The notes under the pieces are model-generated. The model ran no database searches, had not been told where the DNA came from, and was given only the letters and a program-made list of their open reading frames with translations. The position numbers and the translations under genes were made by a program. A DNA stretch of 64,000 nt. Origin: Chamaea fasciata. Its lineage: Eukaryota; Chordata; Aves; Passeriformes; Sylviidae. Where the stretch lies: contig JARCOQ010000005.1 of the NCBI GenBank assembly GCA_029207755.1, positions 54,835,563 to 54,899,562 on the forward strand, read 5' to 3'. Positions 39,401 to 49,885 of the stretch are shown here, piece after piece (positions within the stretch are counted from its first letter, which is position 1; each line of letters begins with the position of its first letter).

Positions 39401-42400
39401 AGGGGCATTCATCTCCTGCATGCATTTTCTACATCTTTCCTGATTCTTAACCAGCGTAGAATTTTTTCCTTTAGCTTAGCTAAGGCTTGTTGGAAATGCA
39501 CAGAAACACGGTGTGGTTTAAAATGTTTGCCATCTTTTAAAATAATTATCTCAGAACTTTCTGCTCCAGACATCACCTTACAGTGTACTCCATAGCTTGT
39601 TTCCATGCACTAGAACTTTTATGCCTTATTTGACCTTTCACTCCAGACTTTTCCACCATGACCAGAATGCTTTTCCCTTGGCATCCAGCACTCCATTGTG
39701 CTCCAAATGTATGTATATTGCGCTCTAGGGCAGTGGAGTTTCCCAGCTCATTTACTAGTTGTATCCTACTGAGATTCTTTCTGTGATGAACCTTCAGGAG
39801 CTCACATTTCTCCTCTGCCACTTCCCTTCCTTGGTTCTCCTGAGTGAACTGGAAGTATTTGCACATCTACATGTGCTTTGAGAGGAAACAAGCATCTCCC
39901 TCTCTGCGTTCATCCCTCTGAAGAGTCAACTCTTTATGACACCGCATCCCAAAGGTTCTGCCTGGATTAGTCATCCCTGCTCTTCCACTTATGACCAGAG
40001 GTGTAATTAATTGTGCAGTTGCAAAATTGCCATTTTCCTAAAGGCTTGGCCAAATTCCATTTGGGAATCCCACAGAACGAGCTAGTGCAGGGATTCGTGG
40101 CCTACAACCCTGTACAAATCAGTACACTGATTACGCTGTTCCTCCTGTGCAAATACCAGCAGAGCTCATCAGTAAATTTCACCACTGGCAAGAATTGCAC
40201 AGGTGGAAACTGCTAAATCTCATTCTGCTGGCCACTGAAATGCTCTCCCTCTGTCACTGTGCCCAAGCAAGGTTTTGCAATGTTAGCACATCTACAAACA
40301 ACATCTCCTTCTGTAACAGGAGCAGAGTCCTGTGGACCTGCAGCTCCGGGGCGTGGGCCAGCTCCAGGCAGCCTCACTGATGCTTTTTTTAGTGGAAATT
40401 CCCCATCACCAGTTTGTGCAGCAGGCTGAAGTTACCTGCTCTTGGAACAGCTCCCTTTCCTTTGGGACCCGTTACAGACTATCAGCCTTGAACTTATCAC
40501 AGGCCATGTTGTCCATGTACCTACCACTTGTTCAAAGGTCTTGGTGTGTACCCATAAATAGCCTAAGCACAAGAGACCTTTTGGAAGGTTGAGGCCATCC
40601 AAGGCCTCCTGTTGGCATGATGAGGCCTACCTTCCCCACCAGCCTCTCCAGTGCAGCTGGGGCTTTACATAAGCCCCCAACCATCACTAAATTGCCAGGT
40701 CAGGCTTTGCTGAGAAAGCAGATTTCCTGTCTTTCTTTTTCTGTCATTTGTGCCTGTTGACGTACAGCTTTCAGATCTCTTGTGACTGACCAAACAGAAC
40801 CCATCATCCAAGGGGCCTTCAGGCTCAGACAGAGCTTCTTTCCAGGGACTTCAGAAGGGGAACTTAGGGGGAAGGTTGTTTTACTTGGTCCTGGTTGATG
40901 CTCCTGGAAGGCATCCAGCAGACAGGCGGAGATCCTTTCTCTATCATATACCCAAGATCTGACTGACCTGTTGGGGAAGAGTCTCTGAAGGTCCCAGGAT
41001 TCCAGGCAGGCTTCAGACTCTCCCATCAGTCAGGGCTGGCAGTGACCTCAGAGTGGAGCTACCTTTATTTTTTACTGTCCCCAAAAATATGACAGGTCCT
41101 CAGCTATCTGCAAACAATTAGCTTCACTGGAAACACACCTTTAAAGGGAATTTCTAAACTGATGGGATAAGGCACAGTTCCTGGTATTTATCAGGACATC
41201 ACCATGCCTCACTTATTGCTCCAGTGCCTTGTTTCTGACCTTCCCAGGTTTGGAAGTGTCTACATTTTCCTGTCACCACTATCCACTACAAGCTGATTAG
41301 CTCGGTCACTGTTAGCCCACAGGCTGGTTTGGGAGACTGGCCCATCTCTGGAACTCCCATTTCACATGGCCTAAGATGGGCCAAAGTATACTAGACTGTG
41401 ACCAGTGTCCCCTTGGTAAGGTTTTTGCACCAGTCCTTCACAAAAACACAGTCCTGACTGTCCCCCAGCTGGGTCTCCCCTTTTTCCTCATTTTGCAACT
41501 CTGCAAAGCACTTGCTGCATGTTGCATATTGTTTTGGCCCACCACCTTCCCACACTCGGGTTATTTTATTTCTGCTTCTGAGCCCAGCTCTGTTTTTGCA
41601 TGGCCCCCATCTCTCTTGCTTTACATACGTTGGGTGTGTGTGGTACTCTCTGAGGTGGAAGTTCTCTTTTCTTGTCCCCATGTGAGCCACAGAGCAGCAC
41701 TGACAGGACTGACCACCTTCTTACCACTGCCTGCTTCCTGGCCCAATGCTCTGCTGCAGCACATGATATAAATACTTGGCACATTCCTCAGCCTCCTAGG
41801 GCATCTTTGGATTCCCATTAAACACAGAGATGTCGTTCCTGGTTCAGGAAGTCTCTGCCCTGCAGGCCACCAGGATCCAGGAGACCGGCACAGGGAGCTT
41901 GCATTATGTCCATGCTCTGTTTGTCTGCTCCTCCCGAAGCATCTCCTCCTGGACTCCAGGACTGCGGGACCTTTTCTCTGACCCAGTTCAGGTTTTTATG
42001 TGCTTGTATTTTCCTTTTTCCCTGATCTCAAGCTGGTCATCCCCTTACCGGAAAACCTATGAATAGGTCAATGTCCAGTTTCCCCTGATTGAATACCTTG
42101 TTATTCAACCAAAATAATCCAGATCCTTCAGCTGAATTCTCTTTGTCCCCCACTTTGTGGCACACAGCTGACCAGCTCTCTCTAATTTGGTGGTTGATTC
42201 TAGTCATACAGCCAGACTAGATAATTTAATCTCTTTTCCTGAAGGCAAGTGCTCACTGACATAAGAGCTGACCCCATCAAATTGGCTTCTAGGCCTCCCA
42301 TTTCAGAGCCATTCTCTCATGCCGTGGTTATGGGCGGAGCTGAACAAATCTCCCAGATGTATTTTCCTCAAACACTGTGGCTTTTGCACTGATTCAGCTG

Positions 42401-43300
42401 GGGCAAATAGTCTGATTCCTTCCTCCTGGAGACTGGAAATGCTGGTGGATGTTGGTGGTAGGCTGTGTGCTGGCCAGCTCTTGTCTGCAGCAGGAGGCTG
42501 TTTTTTCCTGCAGTAACCTGCAAGCCTTTTATTTCCTTTTCTCACTGATTTTCTCAGTTTCTTAACTCTTTGCTGTAGTTCATCTTGACTTATAAATTGG
42601 CCAAAGCTTTTGTTGAGCCTCTTATTTTCTGGAAAACATTATTTTGCATGATAGTCATGCTGCTGATCACCTCTTTGATCCATCCTGCCTCTTTAAACTG
42701 GGAATCGAATCTTCCAGAAGAATTTTGCACTCTCTCTGGACAGTGAATTCTTTTATCCTTGTCTGCAGGTGACCTCTTAAAAAACTCTTAGAAGTTTCCA
42801 GATGTTGCTTGAACTCCTTTTGCAAAGTCTCCAGCTGTCCTGGCTCATGTTTTGAGTCTTTGGTAATTTTCAATTTCCGTTCCCACTTGGTTCCAGAGGA
42901 ATCCCAGAATTGGGACTTCTGCTAGAAGCTGAGTCTCACCCTGGACATTCTTTCCATAATTTGAAGATCTGCAGGTTGTTCCAGAGAGGATGAAGCTGGC
43001 AAAGAAATGCTCCAGGTGTTCCACAAGGAGGTTGCTCCAGAAATGCTCACTCCCCCCTGCTCCCCATCCTGTCTGTTAGTTACAGAAACCACGCAAAGCC
43101 CTGCTTTCCTGCCCATGGGGGGAATTACCTGCAGGGAACTGTCTTTTCTTTCAGAGTTCAAGCTCCCTTAGAGTCAGCACTCCCCCAAAAGGTCTCCATG
43201 TGCTTTATTTCAGGGTTAAGCTCCTTCTTTTACATGGGCTATTTTCTTGATGCTTTTTCAAGGACCAGTCCAGTGAGGAGGAGAGGAATTTCATGCTGAA
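39401..43300 (-). other. Unrecognised region, possible degenerate coding or mobile element
   Basis: The minus strand holds a series of open stretches rich in K, E and Q in the same orientation: about 43161-42922, 42873-42667 (coiled-coil-like, with LETLQKEFKQHL), 42545-42303, 41690-41391, 41026-40700, 39866-39573 and 39606-39409. They are separated by stops and frame changes. I do not recognise the source. It could be an old endogenous element, a broken pseudogene, or a chance series of open frames. Confidence 0.25.
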
Positions 43301-43475
43301 GCTGCTTGTTTCTCCCCACTGACTAAAAAGAGCTTGCAGCTCTACCTTAGTTGTCCAGCACGGATGACTGACTCGGGGCAACCGATGATGTCCTCGATGA
43401 GATCAAGTTTCCCTTGCAGTCTGTGGTCTCCCTTCCCGAGGGAACTGCTTTGTAGTCCAGGTTTACCCGAGATTA

Positions 43476-43712
43476 CATCCCAGGGGAGATTTAGGTTGGG
43501 ATTATTAGGAAAAAGTTCTTCCCCCAGAGGGTAGTTGAGCACTGGAACAGCCTCCCCAGGGAAGTAGTAACCACGGCCTCAAGACTCACAGAACTCAAGC
43601 AGCATTTGGACAACGCTCTCAGGCACTTGGTAGGATTTTCCTGTGCAGAGTCTGGAGCTGGACTCCAGGATCCTTGCGAGTCCCTTCCAACTCAGAATAT
43701 TCTGACTCCATG
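43476..43712 (+). repeat. CR1 LINE 3' end
   Basis: GGGGAGATTTAGGTTGGGAT, AGTTCTTCCCCCAGAGGGT, GAGCACTGGAACAGCCTCCC, CAGCATTTGGACAACGCTCT and GAGTCCCTTCCAACTCAGAA follow one another exactly as in the avian CR1 3' region. The copy lies just upstream of the BHLHE41 CpG island. Confidence 0.9.
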
Positions 43713-44449
43713 AACATACGTACCAATTTGCTTTCCTCGCCAGCAGCAGATTCTCCCACCCACCTCTGTAGCAGTCCACAAGCTTCTTCTTCTGACCTCC
43801 CACCCCTACAACCTATAGGCACACGGCACACACTTACGTTATTTATTTTTGTCTTCACGGACAGTGTGGAAATGCCATCAAGTTAACAGGAAGAGAGCTG
43901 TACAAGCCCGCAGTGCCGCTTGCTGCTTGCCAAGCGGGAGCCTCAAACACCTCATCAGAGCCTTCGCTGCTCCTAAAACCTCATTCGCACTTTACAGACG
44001 GGCAGTGCGGTTCGGCAGCCCGCGCCCCCCCTCCCCCCACGCCCCCCCGCACACTAAAATCACGAGTTACCCTCCTGGCCAGATTACCTGTAAAGCACGG
44101 TCGTTAGACAGGAATGATGTGAGGTTCCCGTCTCTGTTTTGGCAGGCGGGGGCGTGTTTGGTGTTTATTGGGGTAATTCCCCCGCCTTCCCAGCCGCCGG
44201 ATTCTGTGGGAGACCAGGTTTGGAGGTCACGCACCTCCAGAAGCCGGAGCCCGCGGAAGGGAGGGAGCAAAACTGAACCAAATGAAAAGCAAGCGGTCAG
44301 CTCTGGCGGCGGGAATAAACACATCGCTATGGATCGCCTCATCTGACACTTCCCGCCTGCGGTTCCCGCCGGGAATATCGGAGAGAAGCCCGCCAGCCTG
44401 GCTCTGAGGGGGGGTGGTGGTGTCGGGGGTGTCCGCTCCCTCCGCCCCG

Positions 44450-44455
44450 CACGTG
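44450..44455. promoter_or_regulatory. CACGTG E-box, distal
   Basis: Perfect palindromic E-box in a GC-rich context, about 1.6 kb upstream of the BHLHE41 start codon. It is the core bound by CLOCK:BMAL1, USF and DEC proteins. Use is inferred. Confidence 0.5.
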
Positions 44456-44540
44456 GGGCCGGGGCCGCTGCGCTCCCCGCACACGCTGCACACCCCGCAC
44501 GTTGCAGGGCCACACATGGCGCGCCGGCGTGCAGGCACGG

Positions 44541-44610
44541 CGCACACGCGGGGACACACGGGGACACACACGCCGGGACACGCACACGCGGGGACACACA
44601 CGCACGCACA
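44541..44610. repeat. GC-rich CA/CG minisatellite
   Basis: Degenerate units built from CGGGGACACACA; the block CGCACACGCGGGGACACAC occurs twice about 39 bases apart. The purine/pyrimidine alternation (CA and CG steps) could favour Z-DNA. Confidence 0.7.
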
Positions 44611-45758
44611 GACAGCGCCTCTGCCCGGGGCACGGGAAAGAAGAGGCGCATCCCGTTCCCTCGGGCACCGGCACCCCGTCCTTGCACTGGCAGGAGGGTC
44701 CTGGCGGGCTGCCCGGCGAGGGGCGGTGGGCGCGAGGCTAACCGGGGCTGGAGGGGCACGGCCCACCGGTAGCCCGAGCCGAGGGTGCCCGGTTCCGCCC
44801 GCTGCCGCCGCCTGCTAGCGGGGGGCGGCGGGGCAGGGCCGCCCGGTGCAGCCCGGCGGCAGTGATGTGGCAGCAGGTCGGGTCACGTTGCCGGCCCTGT
44901 GCTTGTACCAGTGTGAGACGGGATTAGGGAGGCGGCTGTCGGTGCCGCCGCCGCCGGCGGGGAGCGGGGGCTGCGCGGGCGCGCCCGGCGGGCAGGGGCG
45001 CGGGCGGGGTTCCCGCCCCGCCCCGTCCCGGGGCTGCTGCGGCCGGTCACGCTGCGCCGGTGCAAATCCTCTGCCAATGTCACCCCCTGCGCCCCGCAGG
45101 GATGCGGACTGCCCGAGGGCAGTGTCAACAGCAGATGTGTTTACATTAGAGATAGACATATTTTTATATATGTGTGCCTCTATACGTGAGTCCGTCTGTA
45201 TAGAAGGAGCGCTTCTGCCGCGGTCTGGCGTTGCAGGCAGATCCGGCTCCCGTCCAAAGGTCGGGAGGGAGAGCTGCCGGGAGCAGCGGCGGCCGGGCGG
45301 GAGCACCGGGGGACGAGAGCTGCGGCAACGGCGGCGCCGGGCCAGGGAGCGCTCCGCGCAGTGACATGCGTGTGTGCCTGTTCATGCCCACGCATCCTAT
45401 AGAAATCTATAGAAAACGTATGGCGAACGTGACCTCCTAACCGCCCCCTCCCCAAGAGAGGGGCTCGATTATTACCCCCTTCCTCCCCTGGGCACGTTTT
45501 CCACTGGTGGATCTCCTCCCCGTATACAATTTTTTTAAAAATTAAAAATACAGTAATAAAAGTAAAATTATTTCATAATTATTAAAATCATAAAAATCAC
45601 AAAACCACAGCGAGAGTGGTAATCACCGCGGCGGTAACGCTGACGATGACAGCGGCAGCAGCAGTAACACGGGGGGAAGCCGCTGTCTCGCAGGGCGGCC
45701 CCGGGCGGGCGGCGGGACCCCCCCCGTCCCCTCCCCGGTCCCGCCCCCGCCCGCGCCG

Positions 45759-45764
45759 CACGTG
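45759..45764. promoter_or_regulatory. CACGTG E-box, proximal
   Basis: Perfect E-box followed by AG, 323 bases upstream of the BHLHE41 ATG and next to GC boxes (CCCGCCCCCGCC). It is the best candidate for circadian and auto-repressive control. Confidence 0.55.
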
Positions 45765-46086
45765 AGCCGGGTGCGGGGCTGGCTGGCGGCGCGCGTGCCC
45801 CGCGGGCAGGCGCGGCGGCGGCGGCGGCGGCGGGAGCTGCGGGCGTGTGCGCGGGGAGCGCAGCGAAGGCGGGCAGGGGGGAGCGGCAGCGGCGGCGGAG
45901 GCACTTGGAGGGTGTGGGGGGGGTGGGGGGGACGGGGACGAACCGCCGCACACTTTTGGCCACTGCACGGGAGAGGGGGGACGGAGGCTGCATGTGCGCA
46001 GCGTCGCTCGCGGATCTCCCGAGACTGATCTCAGCATCCCGCAGGCTCAGTCAAAAGCAGCGACGAAACATCAGCCGCTGCCAGAC

Positions 46087-46148
46087 ATGGATGAAGGAAT
46101 CTCCCGCTTGCCGGAGAGGCAGCTACTGGAGCATAGGGATTTTATAGG
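46087..46148 (+). CDS. BHLHE41: BHLHE41 coding exon 1
   Basis: Encodes residues 1-20 and two bases of Gly21. Donor GTAAGG at 46149. The frame is open upstream but has no in-frame ATG in the visible open stretch, so the conserved MDEG start is used. Confidence 0.95.
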
Positions 46149-48329
46149 GTAAGGCGCCGGGGCACTATCTCCGTCTCGTATTTCTACGGCTTTTCGTCCT
46201 CTTTAGAAAGTGCTGCGAAGCGCTGGGAGCGGCGCCGGCTCCCCGGCGGGGCGCGGGGCTCGCCGCCTCCCTCCGCTGGCGGACCCGGGCGAACCCTTGC
46301 CCGGCCCTTCGGGCAGAGCGCTCGGCGCCCGTGTCCCCACTCGAGGAGGTGCTAAACAAGCTGTCGCTGCACTTGCCGATGCTAGATCTCTGTGTTTTTC
46401 TCCAGGCTGGACTACCCTGCCCTGTATATGTGCAAACCCAAAAGAGGCGTGAAGAGGGACGAGAGCAAGGTAAGAGTAAGTTTCTGGGGCTCTCTTCTCG
46501 CTTAACCGCTTAATTGGGGTTCGCTGAATTTTGCAGCGTAGCTTCTCTCCCCAAGAGCACCCCCGGGGGGCTGCACATACAACTTGCGCCCCGAATCGCA
46601 AGTGGGTTTACGAGGGAGCTGGCACGGCTGGGAGAGTGGTGCCTTGACGATAATTTGCGCGGCATGTGGTCCGCATGACATTTGTTTTGGTTTTGATCGG
46701 CGTTCCGAGGGACTCTGCCTAACACTTGGCTTTTCCGGGTTTTGCTAATTAGGAAACGTACAAACTGCCACATAGACTGATAGAAAAGAAACGGCGAGAC
46801 AGGATTAACGAATGCATTGCCCAGCTGAAGGATTTACTGCCCGAGCATCTGAAACTGACGGTAAGGTGCCCAGGAGCGTATGTGCCCATGCGGATGCAGG
46901 CGCCGGCAGCCTGCCCGCTGCGCAGTCCCCGGGACGCCGGGCTGCCTGCCTGCTGCCCGCCCGCCGTCCTGGCCCTCATACCTCGGGGACCGATCTCACC
47001 GAAGTTAACGGAGGCGGCGTTTGGCGGTAGCCAAAACGTGCCGAGAGGTAGCCAAACCGCCCCCTACCCTTGCCTTTGCAGACGCTGGGACACCTGGAGA
47101 AAGCGGTGGTGCTGGAACTGACTTTGAAGCACTTGAAAGCGCTAACAGCCTTAACAGAGCAGCAGCACCAGAAGATCATTGCTTTGCAGAATGGTAAGCG
47201 GGGCCCGGGGGGCACCGCCGCTGGGGTGCACCGGGGGCGGGCGGGGTGGGGGGCGCGGAGTGGAGCACCCCGTGCCGGAGCCGCGGGTAAACGCTGTCCC
47301 CGCTCGGTCTCCCCCGCAGGGGAGCGGTCCATGAAGTCTCCGGTGCAGGCCGACCTGGACGCCTTCCACTCGGGCTTTCAGACGTGCGCGAAGGAAGTGC
47401 TGCAGTACCTCTCCCGCTTCGAGAGCTGGACCCCCCGCGAGCAGCGATGCGCGCAGCTCCTCGGTCACCTGCACTCCATCTCGTCGCAGTTCCTCCCCGG
47501 CCCTCAGCTCCTCTCCCCGCCGCCGGGCCCCCTCAGCAAGGGATCCTCCTCCTCTTCCTCCCCGCCCGCCCCCCCCTGCGCGCCGGGCCACAAGCCGGAG
47601 GGCCAGGCTAACTGCGTGCCCGTCATCCAGCGGACTCACGCCGCCGAGCTCAGCGCCGAGACCGACACGGACACGGACAGCGGCTACGGCGGGGAAGGCG
47701 AGGCGCGCCCCGAGCGCGGCCCCGCGGCGGCGGCCGGCGGAGCGCTGCCCGCGCTGGCCATCAAGCAGGAGCCGTCGGGGGACGAGGTGCCCCCCGCGCC
47801 CAAGCGGCTGAAGCTGGACCGCGGCGGGAGCCCCATGCCCGGCCCGCCGGGGCTGGCGGCGCGGGGCGCCGAGGCGGCGGCGGCGGCGGCAGCGGCGGCC
47901 GCGCTGGTCAGACCCGACGCCGCCCTGCTGGGCTCGCTGATGGCCCTGGGGGCGGGCGGCGGCGGGGCCCCCTTCGGACAGCCGGCGGCGGCCCCTTTCT
48001 GCCTGCCCTTCTACTTCATCTCCCCCTCGGCCGCCGCCGCCTACATGCAGCCCTTCCTGGATAAAAGCAGCCTGGAGAAGTATCTCTACCCCGCCGCCCC
48101 CATCCCGCTCCTCTACCCGGGCATCCCGGCCCAGGCGGCCGCCGCGGCCGCCGCCGCCGCCTCATTTCCCTGCCTCTCCTCCGTGCTCGGCCCCGCCGAG
48201 AAGGTGGCGGCAGCCGCCGCCGGGCTGCCCCCGACGCCCCACCTCCCGCACCCCTTCGCTGCCGCCGCCGAGCCCAGCGAGGAGCCCGAGCCCGCAGCTG
48301 CCGAGGAGCCCGGCGCCGAGGGCCCGTGA
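46087..48329 (+). CDS. BHLHE41: BHLHE41 (DEC2/SHARP1) bHLH-Orange repressor
   Basis: The CDS joins 46087-46148, 46406-46469, 46753-46860, 47082-47193 and 47320-48329, giving 451 residues (human 482). It is a nuclear repressor that binds CACGTG E-boxes, dampens CLOCK:BMAL1 output and acts in sleep, hypoxia and differentiation control. The N-terminus MDEGISRLPERQLLEHRDFIG is typical of the DEC family. The bHLH domain spans about 44-102, with basic region KLPHRLIEKKRRDRIN (Pro48, the DEC hallmark) and helix 2 KAVVLELTLKHLKAL. The Orange domain spans about 131-166 (FHSGFQTCAKEVLQYL). The C-terminal half has DTDTDSGYGGE, a SUMO-type IKQE around Lys264, alanine tracts (301-310 and 388-396) and LDKSSLEKYLYP. 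The ATG has G at -3 and G at +4. The alanine/proline-rich C-terminal region and the absence of a DEC1-type C-terminus favour DEC2 over DEC1, as does the SSPN neighbour. Confidence 0.97.
46406..46469 (+). CDS. BHLHE41: BHLHE41 coding exon 2
   Basis: Encodes the end of Gly21 to Lys42 (LDYPALYMCKPKRGVKRDESK). The acceptor is TTTTTCTCCAG and the donor GTAAGA. The intron before it is 257 bp. Confidence 0.95.
46753..46860 (+). CDS. BHLHE41: BHLHE41 coding exon 3 (basic region and helix 1)
   Basis: Encodes residues 43-78: the DNA-binding basic region, helix 1 and the start of the loop, ending at KLT. The acceptor is GCTAATTAG and the donor GTAAGG. The intron before it is 283 bp. The exon is 108 bp and in phase 0 at both ends. 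Confidence 0.96.
47082..47193 (+). CDS. BHLHE41: BHLHE41 coding exon 4 (helix 2)
   Basis: Encodes residues 79-115 and the first base of Gly116: TLGHLEKAVVLELTLKHLKA and the following helix. The acceptor is CCTTTGCAG and the donor GTAAGC. The intron before it is 221 bp. Confidence 0.96.
47320..48329 (+). CDS. BHLHE41: BHLHE41 coding exon 5 (Orange domain and C-terminus)
   Basis: Encodes the rest of Gly116 to residue 451, with the TGA stop at 48327-48329. It carries the Orange domain and the GC-rich alanine/proline-rich repression region. The acceptor is CCCCCGCAG after a 126-bp intron. The GC content is very high, so sequencing or assembly errors in the alanine tracts are possible. Confidence 0.95.
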
Positions 48330-48600
48330 GACGCCCCGGGGGCTCCCCGCCGCCGCTGCCCTCCCCTCGGACTGAGGGGCCGTCGGGCAGGCACTCGCGC
48401 CCCCGGGTTCCTACGGAGGGCAGGGGTCGCCGGGGCCGGCGGTCGCCGGGAGCTGGCGGCCGCGAGGTGCCGGGCCCGGCCCGGGGGAATCCCGCTGCCG
48501 GGGCGGCAGGTCCCGGAGCGGCCCCCCGCAGAGGACCGTCGAGGATAAAATTTGCTACTCAGTATTTTTTTAATGTTTGGCTTTATAAATGCTTAAATAA

Positions 48601-48645
48601 GGAAAACAAAACAAAACAAAAAAAGGAGAAGAAGAAGAAGAAAGA
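48601..48645. repeat. A-rich simple repeat, (AAAAC)n then (GAA)n
   Basis: Short AAAAC units followed by GAA/GAAG units in the 3'UTR of BHLHE41. Confidence 0.8.
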
Positions 48646-49625
48646 AAACATAGTAAGGATACTTTTTTTTTTTTCTCTATATAGAGTAATTAAATGTGGC
48701 ACCTTATTTGGTTTATACAGTGTGTCCCTAAGTCCCACTTGGGAACTTGCACTTGTTGTCCGGGAGACCGGGATGGGTTCAGGGTGAGGGCGGGGAGCGA
48801 GGCGAGGGCGGAAGGGCAGAGCCCAGCACCTGTGCTAGCACTTTATGGAGAACCGGAGCATGGAGGATGCACCCTGAGCCCAAACCTGCAGTGCCTTGAG
48901 CACCCTGGGATGCCGCTGGCTCCAGCAAGTTTTGGGTGTGCAAGGGAAGGAGGGTGAGACCCATTACATAACCTTGTGTTTATTTCTCTTTTTTTTTTTT
49001 TTTTTTTTTTTGGCTGAGGTATACAGGTGTGGCAAGTGCATTTGTTCTCACCCCATCTTTATTTAATTCAGTATGTTCCCGAGAGTTTGTTTTTATTTTT
49101 TTTTTATTTTTTTTTTTTACCCCAAACCTTGCTGTATAAAATGAATGTTACTGCACTGAACTACAAAAAGAAACCCCCTTCTCTTCCCCAAGAAAACACA
49201 GAGCAGCTTGTCAGCCTGAACTCATTTTATCCTAAATTCCAAGTGACACAAACTGGAGGCCGTAGGTAAACACCTCGCTGTGCAATCAGAAACGATTAAA
49301 CCAGTTGGGGTAAGTTTCCCATATGGGTTCTTCCCTCATCCCGTGCTCAAATACTGCGATTTCCCTTTCTGGAGACAAACCAGACGCCAGATAATCACAC
49401 AGATAAAGCTTTTATAATAAGGCTTAAACCAAGACCTTGCCTAGATATTTTTAGTTTGTTGCCAAGGTAGCACTGTGAGAAATCTCACTTGAATGTTATG
49501 TAAGAGGTGAGACACCACAGCCTGGCGAGGAGTGTGTGCGTGTCCGGGGTCCGTCAGTCCGTTTGGTGCATCTGCTGCTGCTGTTGCTACTGTTTGCCTC
49601 AAACGCTGTGTTTAAACAACGTTAC

Positions 49626-49646
49626 AAAAAAAAAAAAAAAAAAAAA
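49626..49646. repeat. A-tract inside BHLHE41 3'UTR
   Basis: Homopolymer of about 21 A. It is genomic, so oligo-dT priming there could mimic a poly(A) end. Confidence 0.85.
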
Positions 49647-49854
49647 TCTTACTAGCCTACAGAGTGGCTGTATGTAAATAGTTGTTAATACATCCAATTA
49701 ATGATGTCTGACATGCTATTTTTGTAGGGAGAAAAATATGTGTTAATGATATTTTGAGTTAAATATCTTTTGGGAGGATTTGCCGAAAAAGTTGCACTTT
49801 TGTTACAATGCTTACGCTTGATACAAGCTTATGCTGTCTTAAATTATTAAAAAA

Positions 49855-49860
49855 AATAAA
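49855..49860 (+). terminator. BHLHE41: Poly(A) signal AATAAA, BHLHE41
   Basis: First canonical AATAAA downstream of the stop. A second one lies at 50013-50018, so two alternative ends about 160 bases apart are possible. Confidence 0.6.
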
Positions 49861-49885
49861 TCCTGTCTGCAAGAAACCAGCTGTT

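Larger units (their letters stand above)
43960..46086 (+). promoter_or_regulatory. BHLHE41: BHLHE41 promoter region, CpG island and 5'UTR
   Basis: Very CpG-rich DNA leading into the first exon, with many GC boxes and two perfect CACGTG E-boxes (44450-44455 and 45759-45764). CACGTT/AACGTG half-consensus boxes occur near 45425 and 45493. DEC2 promoters are known targets of CLOCK:BMAL1 and of DEC1/DEC2 themselves through such boxes. No clear TATA box sits close to the ATG, so a dispersed CpG-type start is likely. An AT-rich island at 45120-45180 interrupts the GC-rich DNA. Confidence 0.7.
48330..49885 (+). other. BHLHE41: BHLHE41 3'UTR
   Basis: AT-rich sequence after the stop codon. It begins GC-rich and then has (AAAAC)n/(GAA)n at 48601-48645, T tracts at 48990-49011 and 49089-49119, an internal A tract at 49626-49646, and a Pumilio-type TGTAAATA at 49673-49680. 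AATAAA at 49855-49860 gives a likely end near 49880. Confidence 0.65.

Noticed and set aside
45847..46086. In-frame upstream extension of BHLHE41
   Set aside because: The frame is open back to 45847 but starts with GTG rather than ATG, while the conserved MDEG start at 46087 has a strong context.
48113..48394. Minus-strand alanine-rich frame
   Set aside because: Antisense of the GCC/GGC alanine codons of BHLHE41.
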